A model generated the notes under the pieces. The model saw nothing but the letters and a program-made list of their open reading frames with translations. It made no database searches and was not told the origin of the DNA. A DNA stretch of 6,726 nucleotides, from assembly GCA_003447545.1 (NCBI GenBank), contig DLYX01000267.1, positions 1 through 6,726 of the forward strand. Reading direction: 5' to 3'. Shown here piece by piece: positions 1-5,577 of the stretch; position 1 is the stretch's first letter; every line of letters starts with the position of its first letter. The translations under genes and the position numbers were made by a program. This DNA comes from Deltaproteobacteria bacterium. Its GTDB lineage: Bacteria; Desulfobacterota; Binatia; UBA12015.

Positions 1-360
1 GACCCGGCGCTCCTTGCTCGAAAGCTGGGCCAGCAGGGCGCGGGAGACAACGGCCGGCAACTCCTCGAAAAGCGCGGTCCGATCATCCGGTGCCATATCC
101 TCGAGCAGGCGGACCAGATCGTCTTGAGCAAAGGTATCGACAAGCTCCCGACGGGCTTCAGGGTCCAGACACTCGAAGGTTTCAGCCGCGAGTGCTCGCG
201 GCAGAATACGAAACACCAGACCACGTTGGTCAGCCGGCAACTCGCCCACCAGCACGGCGATATCAGGGGACTCCCAGGAGGAGAGCGCCTCGCGAAGCCC
301 GGAGAGGTCTCGTCTTTCGAGAAATTCGGTGATCTGAGGCTGCGGTGGCGGTGCGTTCAT
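1..360 (-). CDS. mgtE: MgtE-family magnesium transporter, N-terminal part (cut by window edge)
   Basis: This is the first 120 codons of a gene that continues beyond position 1. The protein begins MNAPPPQPQITEF and then shows the short leucine-rich helical repeats of the MgtE intracellular N domain. Examples are VLVGELPADQRGLVFRIL (about residues 36-53), LVRLLEDMAPDDRTALFEEL and ALLAQLSSKERR. These match the family pattern of 'LLEELPPEDRAxLFRLLP' repeats. In known MgtE proteins (about 450 residues, homodimeric) this acidic domain and the following CBS domains sense cytoplasmic Mg2+ and gate an inner-membrane Mg2+ channel. The CBS and membrane parts are outside the window. The start is firm: an in-frame stop lies 15 bp upstream, and AGGGA sits 5 nt before the ATG. 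It follows ppk in the same frame with a 15-bp gap, so cotranscription is likely. A cytoplasmic regulator with a lone MgtE N domain cannot be excluded without the rest. Confidence 0.85.
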   Translation of the reverse strand, partial: MNAPPPQPQITEFLERRDLSGLREALSSWESPDIAVLVGELPADQRGLVFRILPRALAAETFECLDPEARRELVDTFAQDDLVRLLEDMAPDDRTALFEELPAVVSRALLAQLSSKERRV

Positions 361-375
361 GATCGTCCCTGCGAC

Positions 376-2628
376 TCAGGAAAGAGTTCGTCGCGCGATT
401 CCCCTGGTTTTACGCTTCTTCAGCCGTCCCGCGGCCTTCCTTCGCTTGTCCGCGAGTTCAATCAATCTCGCCTGTGAGCTCGACTTGCGCCCAGACCCCT
501 TCAAGGCCGACAACCGCTCGTAGCGACCGTCCGCCATCATTTCCCATGCGTCCTCACGGTCCTCCAATTGCAAGTCGAGATAGGATCGTAGTTCGAGCTG
601 AAGGGACTCCTCGAGAACGGGCACCAGAACCTCGACTCGACTTTCCAAATTTCTCTTCATGCAATCAGCAGAGCCAATCCAATATTCCGGCTGGTTCCCG
701 TTTGCGAAATAATAGAGTCGGGCATGCTCGAGAAACTGCCCCACAATACTGACCACCCGTACGTTTTCGGTAAGACCGGAAATCTTTGGTCGCAGACGAC
801 ACGTATCACGAATCAAGAGGTCGATACGAACGCCGGCCCGGGCAGCGCGATACAGGGCTCGGGTGATGTCCGCATCTTCCAACGCATTCATCTTCATCTG
901 GATATGCGCAAACCGATGCTGCTCGAGATGGTCGACCTCTCGTTCGAGCGTCTCGATCAAAGCAGACTTCAGGGAAACGGGTGCGACCAGAAGATGTTTA
1001 TATTTCCGACGAGGCTTGTACCCAGTCGTCAGGTAATTGAAGAGTTCCGTGAGGTCGGCACCAATTTCCTCATCGGAGGTCATCAAGCCAAGATCGGAAT
1101 AAACTCGCGCCGTCCCCGAATGATAATTGCCCGTCCCGATATGAGCATAGCGCCGTAATCCGTCGTGGTCCTGACGGACCACGAGAATCGTCTTGCAATG
1201 GGTTTTGAGACCAACCACCCCGTAGGTCACGTGAATCCCCATCTCCTCAAGCCGACTCGCCCAAAGAATATTCGCGTCTTCGTCAAAGCGAGCCTTCAGT
1301 TCGACCACGACAGCCACCTGCTTCCCGTTACGAACGGCCTCCAGCAGATGATCAATCACTTTGGTTTCGGCCGAGGTACGATAGAGCGTCATCTTGATGG
1401 CGCGCACCTTCGAATCTCGGGCCGCTTCGAGAAGAAATCGCTCCACCGAAGTCGAAAAGGACTCGTAGGGATGGTGCAGAAGGATTCCACCGGCATCTCG
1501 CAAAACATGAAAGATATTTCGCTCCGGCGTAAGCGACACGTTGTCGATCGGTCGATGCGACGGGTCGCGCAAATCCGGTCGATCAATCGCAGCGATCTCG
1601 AGAAGGTCGACCAGGGCAAATCGACGATGGACCGCCCGCACTTCGGCATCCGCATCGAGACCCAGTTCGGCTGCGAGCATCGAGCGACGCGCAAGAGACA
1701 TCTCCGACCCAACCTCGAGGCGTACAATTGGCGCAAATCGACGGTCTCGCAACTCGGTCTCGATCATCGCGAGCAGGTCGTCGGCCTCTTCTTCATCGAG
1801 TTCCGTGTTCGCATTTCTCGTCACACGGAAAAGCTCGCAGGCAACAACTTCCATCCCCGGGAAAAGAATATCGAGGTTCTCCGCCATGACTTCTTCCAGA
1901 GCCACGAAAGTCTGCTGGTCGTCAACCCTCATCCATCGAGGAATCCCGGAACCGATCGGCACCTTCACCCGCGACATCATCGTGGCGGGGTCCCCGGGAT
2001 AACGAACTGTCACGAGGAGATTCAGCGAAAGGTTCGAGACGAACGGAAAGGGGTGCGCGGGGTCCATCGCTTGCGGTGTCACCAGAGGAAAAACATTCCG
2101 CAGGTACTCGTCTCGCATCTTGAGCCGTTGCTCTTCTTTCAGGTCGCGAATGCGCAGAAGTTGAACATCCGCCTGTTTGAGGAGTCTTCGGAGCTGCTCG
2201 AAGAGCGCCACCCGCCGCTCGTCCAATTTCTCGATGAACGCATAGGCCTCCTCAATCTGCTGACCAGGTGTTCGACCATCGACGGTCGGTTCCCGCACGC
2301 CAGCAGCCAACTGCTGCTTGAGACCACCGATCCTTTTCATGAAAAACTCGTCGAGGTTTCCGCTCACGATCGCGAGAAACTTCACACGTTCGAGCAGAGG
2401 GTTCCGTGCGTCTTCCGCCTCCGCCAGAACGCGCCAGCAGAAGGCGAGCCACGTCAACTCGCGATTCAGATAGAGCTCGGCGGAACCTAGCGAGGGCGGC
2501 GACGGCCCCTCGAGAGATGCACCTACCGGATCCTCGGGCAAAACCAGTTCCCGGTTCGGGCCGGACCCCGAAGGCCGGGTGCTCGTCTCCGGAATTGACT
2601 TGGAATTCTCTGTTTTCGAAGGATTCAT
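376..2628 (-). CDS. ppk: Polyphosphate kinase 1 (polyphosphate--ATP phosphotransferase)
   Basis: The product (750 residues; family usually about 690-720) makes long-chain polyphosphate from ATP, reversibly, through a phosphohistidine. The N domain begins near residue 51 (LYLNRELTWLAF). SGNLDEFF carries Asn91, equivalent to the ATP-binding Asn45 of E. coli PPK. Arg417 (TLYRTS) and Arg447 (ARFDEDAN) match the metal-site arginines 375 and 405. His477 (GLKTHCK) matches the phosphorylated His435. Tyr510 (ARVYSD), Arg607 (LLIRDTC) and His635 (LEHARLY) match Tyr468, Arg564 and His592. The spacings between these residues are the same as in E. coli, so the enzyme should be active. Additions are a Ser/Pro-rich N-terminal stretch of about 50 residues and a Lys/Arg-rich C-terminal tail. 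The open frame runs upstream to 2859, but I chose the ATG at 2628 because the extension runs into the divergent TPR gene and through the promoter region. Its ribosome binding site is weak. A TTG about 30 codons further in is a less likely alternative. Confidence 0.95.
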   Translation of the reverse strand: MNPSKTENSKSIPETSTRPSGSGPNRELVLPEDPVGASLEGPSPPSLGSAELYLNRELTWLAFCWRVLAEAEDARNPLLERVKFLAIVSGNLDEFFMKRIGGLKQQLAAGVREPTVDGRTPGQQIEEAYAFIEKLDERRVALFEQLRRLLKQADVQLLRIRDLKEEQRLKMRDEYLRNVFPLVTPQAMDPAHPFPFVSNLSLNLLVTVRYPGDPATMMSRVKVPIGSGIPRWMRVDDQQTFVALEEVMAENLDILFPGMEVVACELFRVTRNANTELDEEEADDLLAMIETELRDRRFAPIVRLEVGSEMSLARRSMLAAELGLDADAEVRAVHRRFALVDLLEIAAIDRPDLRDPSHRPIDNVSLTPERNIFHVLRDAGGILLHHPYESFSTSVERFLLEAARDSKVRAIKMTLYRTSAETKVIDHLLEAVRNGKQVAVVVELKARFDEDANILWASRLEEMGIHVTYGVVGLKTHCKTILVVRQDHDGLRRYAHIGTGNYHSGTARVYSDLGLMTSDEEIGADLTELFNYLTTGYKPRRKYKHLLVAPVSLKSALIETLEREVDHLEQHRFAHIQMKMNALEDADITRALYRAARAGVRIDLLIRDTCRLRPKISGLTENVRVVSIVGQFLEHARLYYFANGNQPEYWIGSADCMKRNLESRVEVLVPVLEESLQLELRSYLDLQLEDREDAWEMMADGRYERLSALKGSGRKSSSQARLIELADKRRKAAGRLKKRKTRGIARRTLS

Positions 2629-2668
2629 ATGATCATCTGCTGTCCGAGAGGGACGCAGGCCCTTCGGA

Positions 2669-2697
2669 AGTATCGCCCCCCGCTCGCCACCTGTCGA
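2669..2697 (-). promoter_or_regulatory. Candidate sigma70-type promoter for ppk
   Basis: On the minus strand, TCGACA (2697-2692; 5 of 6 matches to TTGACA) is followed after exactly 17 nt by GATACT (2674-2669; 4 of 6 matches to TATAAT). Transcription would start near 2662 and give a leader of about 33 nt before the ppk ATG at 2628. This also supports that start codon over the longer frame. The spacer is unusually G-rich, with a run of six G. The assignment is by eye only. Confidence 0.45.
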
Positions 2698-2717
2698 GAG
2701 TCGATCTGCCCGCTCGC

Positions 2718-2746
2718 TCGACAACTGGCTCGGAGAACGGAAGTAT
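2718..2746 (+). promoter_or_regulatory. Weak candidate promoter for the TPR lipoprotein gene
   Basis: TCGACA (2718-2723) is followed after 17 nt by AAGTAT (2741-2746), which has only 3 of 6 matches to the -10 consensus. If used, transcription would start at about the A of the ATG at 2753, giving a leaderless message. The same -35 hexamer and spacing occur on the opposite strand for ppk. The promoter could equally lie elsewhere in the 124-bp divergent region. Confidence 0.2.
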
Positions 2747-2752
2747 TTGCTT

Positions 2753-3541
2753 ATGACCCTGAATTCCCGAGAGCCTTTTCGCCGTTTTCCTATATCAACC
2801 GCTATCGGATTTGCGATGGCCCTCGGAATCGCCTCATGTACTGCCGCAAAACCCGACAATCCGAATCTGGGCCCTCTGGCCGCCGAGAAATACTTTCTTC
2901 TGGGCGAAAGACTCGCCGATGAGGGCCGCGCCCATGAAGCGATCGATGCGTATCATGCGGCCATCCGCGCCGCTCCGGACTTCTCGATGGCCTACTACGA
3001 TCTGGGAAATCAGTACGCGAAGCTCGGGCGCTTTGAACCAGCGATCTCGGCCTACAAAAGAGCCATCCAGAAAGACTCGACAATGATCAAGGCATACAAC
3101 AATCTGGGCCTTGCTTATACCGCCAATGGCGAGGCCTCAAAAGCAATTGTTGTCTTGAGGCGCGCCACCGGCATGAACCCGAACTATGCGCGAGCCTGGA
3201 ACAGCCTCGGCTCGGCTTACGATGCGAACGGAGATCATTCGAAGGCAATCCTGACCTTCAAGCAAGCGATCGAGATCGATCCGGGCTACGGCGATGCCTA
3301 TAATAATTTGGGGGTCGCTTACGCGAATCTCGCGCTCTTTCGCGAAGCGGAAGATGCATACCAACGCGCCCTTCGGATCCGACCCGACGATATCAACGCA
3401 ATTTTCAATCTGGGCCAGCTATATGCCGCCCTCGGAGAAACCGGCAAGGCCGAAGAGCAGCTGCTCATTCTGGAGCCTGCGGACCCCTGGAAAGCCGATG
3501 CTCTTCGCAAGGCAATCTCACGCGGCATACCTATTCGTTAG
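2753..3541 (+). CDS. TPR-repeat lipoprotein
   Basis: This 262-residue protein has a lipoprotein signal peptide: a basic N-terminus with Arg10-Arg11, a hydrophobic stretch at about 12-27, and the lipobox IASC with Cys29 as the lipidated residue. After a short linker it consists of six consecutive 34-residue tetratricopeptide repeats, about residues 42-245. Recognisable repeat starts are AYYDLGNQYAKLGRF, AYNNLGLAYTANGE, AWNSLGSAYDANGD, AYNNLGVAYANLALF and IFNLGQLYAALGE. TPR arrays are protein-binding scaffolds, so this is probably a membrane-anchored periplasmic adaptor. Its partner cannot be told from the sequence. I chose the ATG at 2753 over TTG at 2747 because ATG is the stronger start and CGGAAG is better spaced for it. 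The gene is divergent from ppk, with 124 bp between the starts. Its stop overlaps the end of the convergent channel gene by 11 bp. The family resembles TPR lipoproteins such as PilF/NlpI in architecture only. Confidence 0.88.
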   Translation: MTLNSREPFRRFPISTAIGFAMALGIASCTAAKPDNPNLGPLAAEKYFLLGERLADEGRAHEAIDAYHAAIRAAPDFSMAYYDLGNQYAKLGRFEPAISAYKRAIQKDSTMIKAYNNLGLAYTANGEASKAIVVLRRATGMNPNYARAWNSLGSAYDANGDHSKAILTFKQAIEIDPGYGDAYNNLGVAYANLALFREAEDAYQRALRIRPDDINAIFNLGQLYAALGETGKAEEQLLILEPADPWKADALRKAISRGIPIR

Positions 3542-4244
3542 CCTCAGCAGAAGCCTCCTGAGAGGCCATCATTTGCATGCCGACAAGTCGAGCCACGACA
3601 ACGGCAATAAATAACTGTCCCAGAATCCCTTCGGTTGCCGCCAACATCTGCGCCAGCGGGTGGACAGCCAGAATATCTCCATAGCCGACAGTCGAGAGCG
3701 TGATCAGACTGAAATAGAGGAAGTGGACAAAGGACGCCGGGTTTCGAGTCAGAGAATCACTGCCTGCGATCATATCCCCTCGAATCAGAAAGGAACCGGG
3801 TTTCGCGTACTCCACCAATCCGTAGAGGATCATGAACGCCAGACCGATCAGCAGAAAGACACTCAAGCCGCCAAAGACGGCGTCTGTCGTGATATGCGAG
3901 CGCTGCAGGACATCACGAGATACAACAACGATGACGAAGATAATATTCAGCAGCGCAAGAATATACGAAGCGACCGAAACTGCCTGGTTGTTGAGCGCGT
4001 CTGCGGCCCACCCTGTCCCGGAAGCTCCAACCGCGAGCACCACAGAGACGGTCAGGACTCCTTTGCGCCGGGTGCTCGCAAAAACTCCACCGAGCAACAC
4101 CAAGGCAATCAACGCACGGAGAATCTCTGCCTGCGGATGCTGCACCGCTGCCATGGGCATCAAGAAAATGAGCACACAAATCGCCAGAAGTAGAACTCCG
4201 AACGAATTCGTATCTTTTGTCTCGATTATTTGATTTTCAGCCAT
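3531..4244 (-). CDS. Potassium-channel-like membrane protein (ion channel family, TVGYGD filter)
   Basis: The protein has 237 residues and lies in the inner membrane. Six hydrophobic segments are visible at about residues 15-34, 41-56, 62-80, 88-108, 121-144 and 198-222. A pore helix (about 170-183) leads into the selectivity filter STVGYGDI at 184-191. The last two helices and the filter fit the two-helix pore domain of the bacterial ion channel family (Pfam Ion_trans_2 type), with K+ the expected ion. The first four helices show no regular arginine ladder, so voltage sensing is unlikely. There is no cytoplasmic RCK or cyclic-nucleotide domain; the C-terminus is a short Ala/Glu-rich tail. 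The open frame extends to a TTG at 4277, inside the terminator of the neighbouring operon, so I chose the ATG at 4244. Its ribosome binding site (AAGAG) is modest. No clear promoter is seen. The gene ends 11 bp inside the convergent TPR gene. Confidence 0.88.
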   Translation of the reverse strand: MAENQIIETKDTNSFGVLLLAICVLIFLMPMAAVQHPQAEILRALIALVLLGGVFASTRRKGVLTVSVVLAVGASGTGWAADALNNQAVSVASYILALLNIIFVIVVVSRDVLQRSHITTDAVFGGLSVFLLIGLAFMILYGLVEYAKPGSFLIRGDMIAGSDSLTRNPASFVHFLYFSLITLSTVGYGDILAVHPLAQMLAATEGILGQLFIAVVVARLVGMQMMASQEASAEANE

Positions 4245-4267
4245 ACAAGCTCTTACTGCCTGTCCCC

Positions 4268-4308
4268 TCAAAAACAAAAGGGGCCACCTCCCGAAGGAAG
4301 CGGCCCCT
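4268..4308 (-). terminator. Rho-independent terminator of the acyl-CoA dehydrogenase operon
   Basis: A perfect 7-bp inverted repeat, AGGGGCC (4279-4285) and GGCCCCT (4302-4308), encloses a smaller stem (TCC/GGA closing a CGAA loop at 4292-4295). Read on the minus strand the hairpin is followed by a T-rich run, CTTTTGTTTTTG (4280-4269). It begins 20 nt after the stop of the dehydrogenase gene, and the channel ATG lies 24 nt beyond the T run. It therefore separates the two transcription units, unless read-through supplies the channel gene. Confidence 0.85.
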
Positions 4309-4328
4309 GAAGCTCAAGAAAAGGATCT

Positions 4329-5564
4329 TCAGCTTTTCGGTCCGGTGGGAAGTTCCCGGAAGGGGACCGTCTTGTCGATCCGCAATTCGGGGGGCAGCCC
4401 GAGAACTCGCTCGGCAATAATGTTGCGCAACACTTCATCCGTGCCGCCGGCGATCCGCAGGCCCGGCGAACCGAGATAGGCCTGCTGCCAGATACCGTCG
4501 TCTTCAGCCGACTCGTCCAGCAATGCTCCGGACTCACCCTGCAATTCCATTGCGAAAGAGGCTGTCTGCTGCCCCAAGGGGGCACCGATGGCCTTCGCAA
4601 TAGAACCCTCAGGCCCGGGTGTCGCGCCACTGAGCAGGGCCGACAGGGTTCGGTATCCGGTATATTGGATCCCTTTCTGGGCGATATAAATATCTGCCAA
4701 TCGGGCGCGGACGCTCCCATCTTCGATGGCTGCTTTACCGTGGCGACGCGACCTGCGCGCCAAATCCAGCAATTTCTTGAACTGGCCGCCACCACCGCCA
4801 CCGCCGATAGCGACACGCTCGTTCATCAATGTCGTCAGGGCGACACCCCAACCCTGGCCAACCTCACCAAGGCGCTGGGCATCCGAAACACGAACATCGG
4901 TGAAAAAGACTTCATTGAAAGCCTCTCCCCCGTTGATCTGCTTGATGGGACGAATTTCGACGCCGGGCGATTTCATATTCACGATGAAATACGTCAAACC
5001 CTTATGTTTGGGCGCATCCGGGTCGGTCCGGGTCACGATCATGCCCCAGTCCGAATACTGCGCACCGCTGGTCCAGATCTTCTGACCGTTGATCACCCAG
5101 TCGTCGCCATCGCGGACCGCCGACATACGCAGGCCGGCGAGATCCGATCCGGCCGAGGGCTCACTGAAGAGCTGGCACCAGATCTCGCTACCCCGCGCCA
5201 TATTGGGGAGGAAGCGCTCCTTTTGTTCCGGGGTCCCATGCGCCATGATCGTGGGTCCCAGCATCCCGTGCCCGATCAGGTAGACATCCATAACCGCGCG
5301 GAACTTGCTCTCTTCCTGGTTCCAGATGATCTGTTCCATGCGCCCCATTCCCTGACCGCCACAATCCTTCGGCCACGTCAGGCAGGCCCATCCCGCATCA
5401 TATTTTTTCGCCTGCCATTCCTTGGCCATGGCGACATACTCTTCATCTGTCCTTTCCGCTGCCGAGGATTTGCTACCCTCGACCAGAGGCTCCGCGTTGG
5501 CGGACAGCCACTCGCGGCATCGATCACGAAAAAGACTTTCTTCTGGGGAATCTTCAAAATTCAT
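4329..5564 (-). CDS. Acyl-CoA dehydrogenase, subunit with putative catalytic glutamate
   Basis: The product (411 residues) is a flavoprotein of the acyl-CoA dehydrogenase fold, oxidising an acyl-CoA to the 2,3-enoyl-CoA. The middle beta domain is intact: WCQLFSEPSAGSDLAGL (129-145) and NGQKIWTSGA (159-168). Glu249 in TTLMNERVAIG lies where isovaleryl-CoA dehydrogenase-type enzymes place the catalytic base on the first helix of the C-terminal domain. It is followed by eight glycines in a row. The C-terminal signature IAGGTDEVLRNIIAERVLGL (371-390) is canonical. The RxxFGxxIxxFQ motif and the QxxGGxG motif, normally FAD contacts across the dimer, are missing; the region reads ARRSRRHGKAAIEDG instead. 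That suggests the partner chain encoded just upstream supplies them. I chose the ATG at 5564 because GGAGG (5574-5570) sits 5 nt before it. The upstream gap is 13 bp, so the pair is clearly an operon. The substrate is unknown; bulky CoA esters such as sterol-derived ones are an inference. Confidence 0.92.
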   Translation of the reverse strand: MNFEDSPEESLFRDRCREWLSANAEPLVEGSKSSAAERTDEEYVAMAKEWQAKKYDAGWACLTWPKDCGGQGMGRMEQIIWNQEESKFRAVMDVYLIGHGMLGPTIMAHGTPEQKERFLPNMARGSEIWCQLFSEPSAGSDLAGLRMSAVRDGDDWVINGQKIWTSGAQYSDWGMIVTRTDPDAPKHKGLTYFIVNMKSPGVEIRPIKQINGGEAFNEVFFTDVRVSDAQRLGEVGQGWGVALTTLMNERVAIGGGGGGGQFKKLLDLARRSRRHGKAAIEDGSVRARLADIYIAQKGIQYTGYRTLSALLSGATPGPEGSIAKAIGAPLGQQTASFAMELQGESGALLDESAEDDGIWQQAYLGSPGLRIAGGTDEVLRNIIAERVLGLPPELRIDKTVPFRELPTGPKS

Positions 5565-5569
5565 GGGAA

Positions 5570-5574
5570 CCTCC
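5570..5574 (-). promoter_or_regulatory. Strong ribosome binding site that fixes the start of the downstream dehydrogenase gene
   Basis: GGAGG on the minus strand lies 5 nt before the ATG at 5564, within the 13-bp gap after the upstream gene's stop codon. The frame is open further upstream to 5621, but that start would lie inside the preceding gene and has no comparable site. Confidence 0.8.
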
Positions 5575-5577
5575 GTC

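Larger units (their letters stand above)
2665..2746. repeat. Pair of 9-bp direct repeats (CGGAAGTAT) in the divergent ppk/TPR intergenic region
   Basis: CGGAAGTAT occurs at 2665-2673 and again at 2738-2746, start to start 73 bp, close to seven helical turns. The first copy overlaps the candidate -10 element of ppk. The second overlaps the candidate -10 element of the TPR gene. It may be a shared regulator site or a chance repeat in a short region. Confidence 0.3.

Noticed and set aside
1165..2490. A 441-codon open frame on the plus strand
   Set aside because: It lies entirely antisense to ppk, is rich in His and Arg, shows no family motif, and is explained by codon bias of the real gene. The conserved PPK protein on the other strand is decisive.
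2638..2697. A Pho box in front of ppk, suggested by CTGTC sequences
   Set aside because: The CTGTC copies are not spaced about 11 bp apart as a Pho box requires, and the flanking bases do not fit.
2747..2752. TTG start for the TPR lipoprotein two codons upstream of the ATG
   Set aside because: ATG at 2753 is the stronger codon and has better spacing from CGGAAG; the signal peptide is unaffected.
2629..2859. A 77-codon N-terminal extension of ppk
   Set aside because: It overlaps the divergent TPR gene and the candidate promoters, begins at a poor start, and its composition resembles no PPK N-terminus.
3543..3562. CTCAG...CTGAG hairpin as a terminator between the convergent genes
   Set aside because: The stem is only 5 bp with a 10-nt loop and no T run on either strand, and it sits inside the channel coding region.
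4245..4278. TTGTTT-N16-TAAGAG as a promoter for the channel gene
   Set aside because: Only 3 of 6 bases match the -10 consensus, the -35 part is simply the terminator T run, and the -10 would coincide with the ribosome binding site.
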